DNA of 64,000 nt from Nephrocerus scutellatus (taxonomy: Eukaryota; Arthropoda; Insecta; Diptera; Pipunculidae). This document shows, piece after piece, positions 9,870-21,765 of this stretch. The notes under the pieces were generated by a model that was not told the DNA's origin, did no database searches, and was given only the letters and a program-made list of their open reading frames with translations. Position 1 is the first letter of the stretch. Each line of letters starts with the position of its first letter. Both the position numbers and the translations under genes were made by a program. The DNA is taken from contig OX352762.1 in assembly GCA_947095585.1 (NCBI GenBank), positions 24,652,669 to 24,716,668 of the forward strand, read 5' to 3'.

Positions 9870-12182
9870 TTAAGTTGGCGTACTTACTTACTTATGTCCT
9901 ATATCGCCTTGTAGGTCCTAGGGCCTCTACTACGCCTACGCGCCATCGCGTGCGGTTCCTGGCAATGAGCTTCAGCTCTCTCCAACTCTTCCCCAATTGC
10001 CGTGCCTCCTCCTCAACTGTTCTGCGCCATGTATTTCTCGGACGACCCGTTCTTCTACCATCCTGAGATAACGGGTTCCATTGCATTGCGTAGTTAGCTA
10101 TGGCACTGTCGCCTTTTCGGAGTGTATGACGAATCCACTCCCACTTCCGTCGTTGGATGGTTCTGCCTATTGGTTGCTGACCCGTTCTCTGGTAAAGATG
10201 TTCTTAGAGATACAGTAAGGCCAGAAAACCCTTAAGATGTTCCGTAGGCACCTATTTACGAACGTTTGTAATTTTTTTGTGATAGCGGTCATCTTCCAAG
10301 TGCTGCACCCATACAACAGCACAGATTCAACACTTAAACCGAATTCGCAGCTTGGCGTTTAAGCTGATCGCATTGCTTCGCCATATAATGGACATCATTC
10401 CAAACACTGATTTTGCTTTATCGATTCGGTTGACAATGTCCTGTTCGGTTCCACATTCGGTCGAGCCAATACTCCCAAGATATTGGAAACTCTCTACTCT
10501 CTCTACCGGCTGTCCAGCAATGTTAACTTGAGGTACTGAGGTTTATGATTTTTGTTTTCGCAGTATTAATCCTGCAACATTTGCCTCCCTTTCCCCATTT
10601 GTTGTCATTTGGTGCAGCTCCATAATCCCGGTGAGAGTAAACAAACGTCGTCAGCGTAGTTCAGATGTTTGAGTTGAGATGTAAGAGTCTAACGAATTCC
10701 TCCGTTTCCAGTAGATAAAGCTGCGCGAAGCACATCGCTAATCACTAACAAAAAGAGTATCGGTGATAGAATGCAACCTTATTGTACCCCACTTAGGATC
10801 TCGAATTCCTCTGACAGCTTTCCTCTATGCAACACAAGACATTTAGAACCATTATTCGAATTCGGGAAATTGTTACTTCAGCAGCTCCGTTTGATTTGGG
10901 TGCATATCATTAGCGAATACACGGTTAAGGACCGTAGAGAAATGCTCCTTCCATCGCTTGAAAAGATCCTCATCTGAAACCCGTACGGCACCATCTAGGC
11001 CTTTCACCGGATGTAGGCTAGAGCGGTGACCACCTATCATCTCTTTGGTGATTCTGTAAACGGTTCTGCTATCGCACCTGCTCGCTGCTTCTTCTGCTTC
11101 TGAGGCCATGTTGTTAATATAATTACGTTTGTCACGTCTTACACTACGCTGCACTTCTCTCATTTTGCTTCGATACAGGGACTCTAGCTCGATTCTCGCG
11201 GCTGCTCGGGTATCTCGTCGGAAAACATTTTTTACAACCTTCCAAAGTTATTGGATGGTTGTCGGCAGTGGCTGCTGATTGCTTCCACTCCTTGCGATAA
11301 ATGATCCCTTAATTATTGGCGTACTGAGAGGATCTTTAGCCGGTCGATGTTATACCTAAGCATTCGGATGATATTACAGATTCTTTGAACTAATGCAGTA
11401 CGTAACTGGACAGTAGCTACCATAAGGTGATGATCCCGTACCATACCCATGTTGGCTCCTCGTCTGTTTCGGACTACTAAAAACTTCCTCCTAAAACGTC
11501 GGCTGATCGCCATATGGTTGATTTGGTTGGATGACGATTGTCTGTCAGTTGACACGACGATATCTCCGGTAGGCGTTGCGTTGAATACAGCGTTTAGCTG
11601 ATTGTAGAAGTTGTCTTTTTCATCCTCAGTCGAAGGATTCGTTGGGGCGTAACACCGTATGATCGTGACGCGCCATAGTCCGAAATCTGTCCGATAAGAT
11701 CCTATCACCATGTGGGTTCCAGGTAATTAGGCCTCTGCGTGCTGTTAGCGTTAGCAGCAGACCCACTCCAGATTCACGGGGCTGCCGGAGGGTTTGCCGG
11801 AGTAGAGTAGCACAGTGTTACACGTTGGGGATTGGTACTCTCCCGCGTCGAACCATCTTAGTTCACTCACTCCTAGTATGTCCAAATTATATCGAAGAAA
11901 CCTTTTAGTCCGGGTATAATAGCCAAAAGTCGTCATTATTGGATCATTACGTATCCGAGGCGTTGTGTCGGTTTCAGTAGCGGGCATTTTTCGGTACCGC
12001 AGGATGCTAGCCCACGTTACCTAGACTAGAAATACTAGACCGTTCGCACTTGCAATTTTAGCCTACCTATATAAGGATTTATACACATAGTATACATCAC
12101 GAACTTGATTGTTGCGCTACTGGCTCAAACCAAGTTTTGAGCAGTCAGTAGTTTCCCGATCAATCGCAAAGCAGATCCCCAT
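9870..12182 (-). mobile_element. RTE-A non-LTR retrotransposon, copy 1 (degraded)
   Basis: From high to low coordinates on the minus strand: an upstream segment shared with copy 2 (12095-12182), an apurinic endonuclease region (11987-11751, containing 'RYNLDILGVSELRWFDAGEYQSP' in two pieces), 'VTIIRCYAPTNPSTEDEKDNFYNQL' (about 11680), 'QINHMAISRRFRR', a linker with 'VRRDKRNYINNMASEAEEAASR' and 'KGLDGAVRVSDEDLFKRWKEHFSTVLNRVF' (11163-10873), then a decayed reverse transcriptase and the C-terminus 'RTGRPRNTWRRTVEEEARQL' (10086-9892). The 3' end carries a (TAAG)n tail near 9880, as expected for RTE-type elements. About 0.7 kb of the reverse transcriptase core present in copy 2 is missing after 10873. 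Many stops; not functional. Confidence 0.75.
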
Positions 12183-12194
12183 CGTTCGCGTGCA

Positions 12195-12350
12195 CGCCAA
12201 ATTTTGTGATTTGTAATCCACTTCCTAAAGCCCGATTTTATTTAAACTTTGCACACATGTGTCTCTCCGATGACAACACTTACTATTTGAGAAATTTGTG
12301 AGTGATCGGGCCGCGCGGTCGGGGGCTCCCATGGCCATATAGCGGCATCA
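12195..12350 (-). repeat. Dispersed 'GCGAAGTTAATATAGAG' repeat, fragment
   Basis: Reverse-orientation unit with 'AAAGCCCGATTTTATTTAAAC', 'TTTGCACACATGTGTCTCTCCGATG' in two short pieces and 'TGATCGGGCC...GGGGGCTCCCATGG'. It begins just beyond the RTE-A copy. Only one internal unit and part of the right end remain. Confidence 0.6.
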
Positions 12351-12801
12351 GATCATGTCATACTATAATGACTGTGTTCTGTGTGCGCTGGTGCGCTGTG
12401 AGCAACGCTGCTTTGCTTCATCTAAAGAGCAGCTCTTATGTCAACGTCACTATTGGCGATGCTATCATTTGATTTTGTTTTCCTTATAGTAAGATTCGCT
12501 TCATATGTACATCCCAAAATATTACTGGTGCTGATGCTTAAATATTACTGGAGAATTGTTTTTGAAATAGAACACATAAATAGCACTTCACTGTGAATGT
12601 TGTTAGTTCATAAAGGCAATGAAAAAGTGTTGCAGATTGGTTTTCAATTGCTTTTAAACAACGGGAAAAATTGTATCATTAAGTATTCTTACAAGAATGT
12701 GCAACATTCAATAGTGAGCTGACGTATTGGTTATGCAAAATTCACAATATCAGTATCATTACGTGAAAATGATAGTCCAAAAATTTATCTTAAATTAAAT
12801 T

Positions 12802-12826
12802 GCTCTACTCTACTCTACTCTATCTT
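12802..12826. repeat. Pentanucleotide microsatellite (CTCTA)n
   Basis: About four tandem copies of CTCTA. It lies in an otherwise featureless AT-rich stretch between 12350 and 13240. Confidence 0.7.
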
Positions 12827-13246
12827 AAACATCTATACTTTGGCATAAAATCATTGGAAAAAATAAAAATTAAAGTTGAAAATAATGTATTGACTTATTC
12901 TAAGCCCATATTTTTTGTGCAAAAGGCATGTTTATCGTTGCTCATGGGATACGCCAAGCATAACTTTGCCAGCTCTTAACCGATTTTAATTCTGTTGTGT
13001 CGTAGCCAGAATTTTTAATTTATTAATAATAAAAAAATATAAATGTAAAACCAGTGTCTAAATCACTAGAGCATTTCGCTGTTATTATTTTTGTGCACTT
13101 TTCTCTGCTAACGTCGTCGCCGTATGACGTAGCATCGCTGCTTGTTTGACCGAGGGATTGTTGCGTCGCTGTTAGCTCCTCATGGGTAACCAGACGCCGT
13201 AAATCAATCAGCTTAATTATCTCGTACAGGTTCACACCTCAAGCTC

Positions 13247-13665
13247 ATGCGCTCAGGCTCACGTCATATAAGTCACGTCCTACTGGTCCAGGATCACGTC
13301 AAGGCGCACGTCAGGGCTTACGTCCTCAAGGCTCGTAACAGGCTCACGTGCTCAGGCTCACGTCACCTATGTCAAGTCCTACTCGTCCAGGCTCACGTCA
13401 AGGATCACGTCAGGGCTCACGTCCTCAAAGCTCGCAACAGGCTCACGCGCTCAGGCTCACGTCACCTAAGTCACGTTATACTTGTCCAGGCTCACGGCAG
13501 GACTTACGTCCTCAAAACTCGCAACAGGCTCATGCGCTTAGGCTCACGTCACCTTAGTCACGTCCTACTCGTCAAGGCTCACGTCAGGGCTCACGTCCTC
13601 AAGGATCGCAACAGGCTTACGTTACCCAAGTTCACGTCCTACTCGTCTACTACGTCATAAGCTCA
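13247..13665 (+). repeat. CACGTC-rich minisatellite, about 99-bp higher-order unit
   Basis: About four higher-order units of roughly 99 bp (one shortened by about 12 bp) are built from 11-13-bp subunits of the type CAGGCTCACGTC and GTCCTACTCGTC. I count about 16 CACGT cores in 420 bp. Because unit length and indels stay in multiples of three, more than one frame is open. One frame is 137 codons of repeats such as 'SGSRHLSHVLLVQAHV', and another is Ser/Arg/Gln rich. Both lack any recognised domain and are best explained as side effects of the repeat, not a gene. Confidence 0.75.
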
Positions 13666-13874
13666 CTTCAGGCTTACTCATACGCAGATCAATACTATTC
13701 TGATAGATGCACGATTGGGTTCAAAACTACGCAATAAAAAAACACTATGCTAGGGACAACTTGTGCAATAATTTATAAATGGGCTATTTTACCATTTTTT
13801 TTTATTGGATAAATTGAATTAAGAATTCACTTAAATATTTTGTCGTTTAACATGTAAGCTAATTCTTCTTTATA

Positions 13875-14341
13875 TATATAATTCTACTGTACGTGTGTAT
13901 GTCACTGAACTTCTCCTAAACGGCTGGACCGATTTGAATGAATTTTTTTGTGTGCGTTTGGGTGACGCCCTGGATGGTTTAGATTTACAAATCAGCCCGG
14001 CAGATGGCGCTGGTATCGTTTTTTTCCGAAAATTCTTTTTTATTGAACGATTTGGCTCAAATTCACACCATATAATATTTAAATAAAAAGAAAGTCGTTG
14101 ACAAAATTTGGACCCGATAGGTGGCGCTGGGGTGGAAAATGTAGTTTTCCCTGTATATTATAAAGAATATTCGAACAAGTGTACATTTTTTGCCTGGAAA
14201 TACCGGGTATTTCTGCTAATACTGATGTGACTAATACTGTAACGCGATATCGCAAAACAAATAGCTTTTCACAAGTTCACAAAACGATCACAAACAAATT
14301 TATTGAAAGTGGGACAGGACAACGTCTGTCGGGTCAGCTAG
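13875..14341 (+). mobile_element. Non-autonomous Helitron/Helentron-like element
   Basis: The 3' end has the expected form: a hairpin GACAG-GACAACGT-CTGTC at 14313-14330, then GGGTCAG and terminal CTAG at 14338-14341 followed by T. The 5' part begins with AT-rich sequence and 'CTGTACGTGTGTATGTCACTG', 'GGCTGGACCGATTTGAATGA', phrases typical of such elements. There is no helicase coding here. The exact 5' end is uncertain. A second, opposite 3' end of the same style is at 25022. Confidence 0.55.
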
Positions 14342-15673
14342 TAGAAATATATTTTTAATTTAAAACGTCTCAGTTTTTAATGAAATATATATAAGTTAAA
14401 TATTTAAAGAAAAAATACACCCCAAATGAAATTGAAGTTTGGTTAAGATCGTAAATCAAAAGTATATATCGACTCGTCTTCGCTGAGCGAGTTTATTCGA
14501 GTCAAGTCATCTGAACTCAACCTAGGTTTTTACGGTTTCGAAACGTAGATCAAGCTAGCTCCAACCACGCATATAAACGTAGTAATACATACTCGGGTTA
14601 AATAAAAAAATAGATCCTAGTAAAATAACAAATGTTCATTATGCCAAAAAACAAATTTTATATCGATTTAGACTTGGAAGCATCTCTACTTTGAAAGATT
14701 AAGCTGCTGACAGACTATTCAACTTGACTGTAACTCATAACTGATATCAACTGTTTGACTGTTGCGCCTTGCGGTCAGATTATTTGGATGGTTTGAAAAA
14801 AAATTAGGAGTTCACACTCTCTGATTTGAGGGAAGTAGTTCAAATAACAAAACTTACAGTCAAGTTCGATAGTCTCTTCAAATTTATTTAAAAATCTAAC
14901 ATAAAACAAACTGACAGCAGATATCCGAGCTGTGAGATATCCGATAAGTTTTTCTCTGATTAGATCTGTCAGTTAAAAAAAATATCTGTTGTTTTTTTAG
15001 TATCAGAGGAAATGCTCGATAGTACTCGACATGTCCCATGTTTAAAGAAGCAAAAAAGTACAGTTGTCAAAAAATGTTCTGTATATTTTTTCAGAGTAAA
15101 AAGATTATATCCGAGTATTGTCGGAGCGTAAAAAAACGTATCAGAGTAAAAAGATTTCTCGGAGAGTGAAAAAAAGAATGATAAGAATTCTGACAGTTAA
15201 ATTATAGTTCCAATTACTCCGACATAAAAAAACTGACCCAAGAATTGAAAATTCCTATTGTTTATTTGCGAGATGGCAAGACTCCAAGATAATTATCTCG
15301 TTCATCTGTTCGGATCAGTATCATCTTATTAAAAGTTACTTACAGTTTGGTTTTAATTTTCAGATAATGAGTGAAGTGAATTAAAAATGGGAGTCTGTGT
15401 GTGTGTTTTTGAGCGTGACAACGTCTGTTCGGACAAAAGAAATGAAAAAGAAAATAAAACTCCTTTTACCATGCACTCTTTATTTTTAATTATTTTTATA
15501 AATTTTATTTAATTTTGAGGTACACGGATTTAACTTGATAGATTGGTTTTATTTAAGTGTAACGATTTAGATAATAATAGTTTTGCATAGTGCAATGTAA
15601 TGTAAAGAATAACTATAGAATACTAGGCATAAAATACTGATTTGAAAATCTGATTAAACATTACTTAATCTTA

Positions 15674-15816
15674 CTTACTCTTAATGGAATTAAGGGTACC
15701 TGTTCAAAGGTTGTTTGTTAATAAATGTAGCACTTTTTGTTCCATGTTACAAAAGAGTCCTACATTTATTAACATTCAACTTTTGAACATGTTCCCTTGA
15801 TTCCAATAAGAGTAAG
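15674..15816. repeat. Foldback element: two 64-bp arms, short loop
   Basis: The left arm (15674-15737, CTTACTCTTAATGGAATTAA...) and the right arm (15752-15816, ending AATAAGAGTAAG) are reverse complements with about eight mismatches, separated by about 14 bases. The whole unit is about 143 bp, the size of a small MITE. No clear target-site duplication is visible. Confidence 0.7.
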
Positions 15817-16859
15817 AAGTTGTCACGACAAAAGCAAATACTTTTTCAAGTAAATGCTACCGAAAATATTATTTACTAGTAAATTTTAAAGCTTATTGTA
15901 AATTTTGTAAGTATTTACTTCTAAAGGAAATTAAGTAAAACATGGGTTGGTTGAAATACTCGTCTTTCAAGAAGTACCTTTTTTATTTAATTCATCCAAT
16001 AGGTTGTATTAATAAAAACTAGCAATTGATCGAAGTAAAGCGTCGTAGCAAAGTAAGTTCATAAACTAATTGCTCGAATCCGTATGAAAACACCTTACTT
16101 TACTTTAACAACCTCGAATATTCGAACACAGCAATTGCTTGGTATTTGTCAGCAACACGGTTGTCAAAAACATTTTTTATTCAAAGCGTGTGTACCTACT
16201 CGTATTTTGAATTTGGAAAAATATAAATCCATTTTAAGCTATGGTTTGGTGATTGCCAACATCTCCGCCGACACCATTCTAGAAACATTAGTTTCTAATT
16301 CTAAATAGATATATCAGATACAATTATACTTATCAAACCTGAAAGCCTGGATCTCCAATATAACGTAAAAAAGATTTAATTGTTTGCACATGTGAGAGAG
16401 CGCCACCGCGGGTTTCTGAATTTTTAGGTAAAAATTGCTCTGCGTTTTTAATTAATTTATCTGCTTTTTTTAAAGAAAACTCACGGAAACTAAAATCGCA
16501 TAACCATCCAATACGGAGTGTTTTATTTATTTCATTCTAAACATTCCGAATATGCTGAATTTGACATAAAACGTTCTTTTATTTATTCTTTGTATTCTAT
16601 TCCTTTTTTGGCTATTCTCTTAATGTTTAGAACCGTATTCTTTTTATACTACATCGATAGGTAGAATAAGAGAATATTCTGTGGCCACGTAATTGATATT
16701 CTGTTCCTTCTATTCTTTCTGTAGAATGAATTAAAGGACACACTCCAAAATGCATATCATTTATGTATCAAAAGTTCGTAGCAAATGTTACTAGTCAGTT
16801 CAATAGCAGACTTGACATTTTACTAGCAAATGCTTAGTTTTATGCGTTTTATTCATACC

Positions 16860-16902
16860 AATTTGAGCAAATGCTTTTTCGAACATAGCAATTGCTCAAA
16901 TT
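16860..16902. repeat. Perfect 11-bp inverted repeat
   Basis: AATTTGAGCAA at 16860-16870 pairs exactly with TTGCTCAAATT at 16892-16902 around a 21-base loop. It is possibly the core of an eroded MITE. Confidence 0.5.
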
Positions 16903-17094
16903 AGTTTTTTATCATACGAATCTAAGCAAATGCTACAAACTGTTTTTTTGGAGCTATTGCTTTATATTTTAGCAGTTTTTATTCATACCACGCAATATAT
17001 TTATTATCAAAACTAGACACGTGATTTTGTTTAAATTAATTCGTACTGCTCCTACTAAATTCGCTATTTCACATACAGTAATCATGAAGAATTT

Positions 17095-17440
17095 CGAACT
17101 CGGGATTTTTGCAGTTTTACCCATTTCCGAATCTCTTGAGTCAGAAAAATCGAAAAATAAAAAATCTTTGTCTGTCTGTTTGTGTTCACTCTACAGCCCA
17201 GTGAATTTATGGAGATCAAAATACATATTTAAGCTTTTTACATAAATTGGAAGGTCCGAGTTGATTTTATCGGCCAACCAGAACTGGCAGTTTACTTGGA
17301 CAGTTTTTGGAGTTTTTGCAATTATCTCAAAAAGTATAGCACACTTTTTTGCTTTTTTTCGCTTCACCTTTTGGGTAACTCTGAATTTAACACCAGAAAT
17401 ATACATGTGTGCAAATTTCATTAAAAATGTTATGTACTTT
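17095..17440 (+). repeat. Dispersed non-coding repeat, copy 1
   Basis: Matches 23681-23975 in the same orientation over about 270 bp: 'AACTCGG.ATTTTTGCAG', 'CACTCTACAGCCCAG', 'TTTTTACATAAATTGG.AGGT', 'GGCAGTTTACTTGGACAGTTTT', 'ATCTCAAAAAGTA.AGCAC'. I judge identity at roughly 75-80 % by eye. The open frames here are short and not shared between copies. Confidence 0.6.
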
Positions 17441-18422
17441 CGCCCCTTACGATTGTGTCAAAACAATAAATTTAATAAATTAATTGTTTCTGTTCACAGC
17501 AGACAAAAGCCGTAAAGAACCGTTAAGAAACAGAAAAGCCACGAGGACCAGTTAGCAAAGAAAAATTGCAAAATAAACAAGTCTCTTAAGCAGACTTTTT
17601 ATTTTCTTCTTTGGTTTCGTTTTTAGAACATATTTCAAAATGGTAAATTGTTTATGTCATAACCGAATTGCGTATCACGAAAGTTTTTATATCTAAATCA
17701 ATTAATTTTGAATGCTTAATCAATTAAGTTAAGTTAAGTAAGATATAAAGTATTAAAATTGGTGTGATTGAAGAAAATTCAAAAATGGCAGTACGTAATA
17801 TTCAAACCACAAAATAGTTCCTCATATGTAGACATGAATTTTGAATGCACTCAATATAAACATCTGAATGCGCTCAATATAAACATCTCATGAAAACATG
17901 AACACAATTGTTTTACAATTTCTGACAGTTGTTAGAAGTCTCTTATGCAAGGGTGAATGGGATTTGAAAGGTGTGATTCTTTTGATTATTTTAGTAGTGT
18001 GGATTTAGGGTAAAGTGCTTATCGTGAAAAAAAAAACAAATTTGCTTGAATTTAAAACTTTCCAATTATTTATTTTATTTTGGGACTAGGAAAAATATTT
18101 GATTCTAGTGCTATGTTGTTGTTGTTTATGTTACAAGAAATATGTAACAAATATAAGACAAAATGTTGCCGTTGCATCAAATAATCGACAGAAATTTGAA
18201 GAAATAACAAAGAAGAGAGTAATTGGCAGCAAATAAAGGAGGTGCCGTGGCAGTGGCTAAGGATCGTTGTGCATTATCATTCCACCATCGAGTATTGACA
18301 GTGCTCCGCGTTATAGTTTCACATTAATTTTATGTCATTTTAATCATACGCTAGATAAATTTCCAATTTTAGAATTAATAAAATTGTATTACACAAAGAT
18401 ACAAAAGAAAAAGGAATACGCT

Positions 18423-21400
18423 ATGACCACAATCGTTAAAGAAATTTTTTACATCCTAACTCTTGTGGTTTTCCAACGTATGCTAATGTTGTGCGATGGC
18501 ACACGCATTATTGGCAATTTCCACACGGAGGAATTTTTCAAGTTTATAGTAAAGTTTGGTTTCCAAAAGGCTGAAACGCACTCGCAGCGAGACTCCTTTG
18601 GCTACATCTATGGAAATATTACATCAGAGGATTCATTCAACGTGCCTGTGACGATTGCTGTGCTCGACAAGTCCACATTCGTTGACTTTTACAGCAACCG
18701 TTCGTATTATGACCGAGAAGAAGCGTGCCAAAAAATGTTCGCCCATTTGCAAAATCTCGCCTATGACAGTGAGTGCAATTCACATGGCAAACGGGACTTC
18801 CTTCGGAGGATACCCTGCCCAAAGGGCGAACTATGCCAGGATGAGGACAGCCCATCAAATGTTGTTCCCCACAATCAGTTCACTTATGTCATAAGCGAAG
18901 TATCGCAACCAAGGTAAATATGAAACTTAAATTGCAAAATACCACTGAAACACACAAAGGTGGCATATTAACCTTTCTATTTCAGTTGCTTATGTGTATA
19001 CACTGGGGTTTACTAGATTAGAAGCACATCAATTTAAGATATAAAATTGATACTTTTCCAGTTATTATATGTCAGGAAGGAAAAAAACAAATGATGGTGA
19101 AAGTTAGAGTAGTTTGTGGTTAATATAAAATCAAGTTTTAAAAAATATTCTGAACAAGATAAGGGAACATTATAGACCTTTTTGTTAAATGAGTCCGAAT
19201 GGCAAGCATTGAAATCAGTTCATAAGATTCGAAGCACCTTACAAATGACTGAACAATATTCAGTTTTTTTGGTTCTTAAAGTGAAACTTCTCTGGGCGCG
19301 TGCGTTGGGAGTAAAATTTTAAGGTTGCAGCGACGTCACAATGCGAAACGATTTTGAAGATGAAGAACGCATAAAGTTACTAGGCTAGAGAGAGGCTATA
19401 TTCGTTGTTGGGCTAGTACCACAAGCATCGATCAACCGCGCGTTTTTGTGATTTACTGCAGTCTCAGCAGACACATTCACACACTTGTTTGTAATTTGAT
19501 TGTTATTAACTTATTTATTTATACTTTTATTTAAATATTTCTGCTGTCTGTGGAGTTTTGTGACTTTGAGTTCCTTTTTAACCACCTTCCACACGACCTA
19601 GAGAGCTGACATTTTTTGAGCAGCTCTGAGATCTCGAACGCATGTGCAGCGTGTGGCGCGTGTGATGTGTAAAAAATGGGTTAATCTTTGGAGTAGACCC
19701 TACCACATAAACAGATAATATGGCGATTATATCCAAATAATATTACAATAAAAGGACTTTATGGAGTGTGGCGTGTGTCGATGTATACATTAAAGTTTGT
19801 ACCCGAAGAAGTTTGGTGGTCTAATGGGGTTCTATGGGTCTTTTGGGGTTCTTTTGATGGTATTTTATGGTGTTTATGCTTTGGCACAGAACAAGAATAT
19901 TTTATCAACAAAATATATAGATGGAAAAAAAAATTATTTTCGTAGCTATTTATAATTCTGTTAAACAAACAGCTACTTGCATATAGTATGGAGGTGCTGC
20001 TCTTCTTGGCACAGAATATCATAAAATACAACTTGTTTTGGTTGGTGATTTTAATGTAAATTTTGCATGTAATGATTCGATACCATTAACAAACTTTCTG
20101 CGTCAAAAATGCAATCTGCATATAAATAATGATACTAAGATAGCATATGTTGCTTACGTTCCATAGTTAAGTAATCATAACGCTATAGTGTCAACTATAC
20201 CAATGCAATCATCAGATATAACACTGTAAATAACGAAGAAATAAATTAAAAATAAAAAGTGGGTGTACGCGCGTTAGAAATTATCCCACTTTGTCGTGAT
20301 TAAAAGATTAAAGGTTAATATGCACGCAAAAATCCATATGAATAAAATGATAAGACCAGTAAAGAAAGATATTCAATTCTTTCGGTGGAATGTTATCGCA
20401 CGACACGGTGTATAACATATCAGAATGGTTGAGTTTGCTGCGCAACAAAATGTCACAACTGGATAATTCAGAATGCGCTATAATATAAAATACAGAACTA
20501 TGTATTTGCCTTTCAAAAATATAGAAAAAATATTCTCAAAAGAATCTCAAAAGATCTCTTAAGACCCCTAAAATACATTCTAAAAGATACCCAAAATGCT
20601 CCCAAAATACCACCCAAAAAACTCTCAAAATACCGCCAAAACATTTCCGAAAGAAACCCTAGTTAATACTCCCCAAAGAAAGGTAAAGAAAAAAATCCCA
20701 AAAGACTTCTCAAAATACCCTTAAAAATACCTTCTAAAATCCATCGAAAAACTCCAAATAGTCCGCCAAAATACCCTCTAAAGAAACCCCCAAAATACTT
20801 CAAAAAACCCCCCAAAACATTCGAAAAAGACCCTTAAAAGACTCCCAAAAAATCCCCAAAAGACCACCAAAACACTTCCAAAGATCCCCAAATATCATAA
20901 AAAGAGCACTAAAAACCACAAAGAATCGTATCTTTTTCGTATCGTATATTTTTTCTGAAACTTCATTTGAAACCAACTCTTCCCCTCAAGCTTGGTGCAA
21001 TTTTTTGACGACAAGAAACACAAACAAAAGAACTTGGCCAAGCTACGAGGAACCGCAGAGAATACTCATGAGCTCCATTTGAGTCTAGCTTTTTCGATTA
21101 TCCTTGCAATGTTTGGCATTGGAGCTTATCGGCTCGATAGTTTTGCGTGCCTTTTTCGTTTGTATGGCCTGGTACTACAAACGAATCCGGTACAATTCAC
21201 TGTCGAGTTGTTGGCCTTCAAGAAAGAAGTCAGCTAGTTCCTGCAAGACCGAATTTTCCAAGAACTTTGAAGGCTAATGTATGTTATTATTTTTTTTTGT
21301 AATATTTTCTTGGTCAAGGTTTTTTGTAGTCTTCCTTGACCATGATCCATTCATTAAAGCATTTGGACTCGCGTCGTTTTAGTTTCGTGGTCATTTTTCC

Positions 21401-21722
21401 GTATTGCTTTTTTCAATGAATCGGAGAATTCCGAGAAAATAATTTGAAACCGGCTACAAACGTGAGGAATGTGATATGTTGTAAATCACATTTCTCTGAT
21501 TTATTTCTTAATTTTAATAAAGTGCTTAGCCCGCCTTATTGCCGTGGCGCAAGTCATTCAGGGAGTATTTCCTCGGCAGTAAGTTTAAAAAAAATAAAAA
21601 AAACAAAGACTTTCAAAAGACCCCAAATTTACAACCAAGATGTTTAGTGGTTTGTGTACTGGTTATTCTTAAATCTTGTAAATACTTTATTTAAGTATTT
21701 AAAAATAGTTTTCTCTTTTATC

Positions 21723-21765
<43 letters not shown>

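Larger units (their letters stand above)
14342..17090. other. Gene-free AT-rich stretch with foldback structures
   Basis: No gene is seen. Two inverted repeats are listed separately (15674-15816 and 16860-16902). The stretch at 16540-16760 is rich in TATTCT words. Short phrases such as CAAATGCT and GCAATTGCT recur at 16130, 16830-16940 and may be eroded ends of small transposons. Confidence 0.45.

Noticed and set aside
13247..13660. 137-codon repetitive open frame as a protein gene
   Set aside because: Codons follow the 99-bp DNA repeat, a second frame is equally open, and there is no domain or clear gene context.
18267..18422. In-frame N-terminal extension of the receptor gene
   Set aside because: The extension has no ATG start and would hide the signal peptide; the ATG at 18423 is the better start.
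20992..21237. 81-codon frame in intron 1
   Set aside because: It opens without an ATG, has no known domain and lies among transposon remains.
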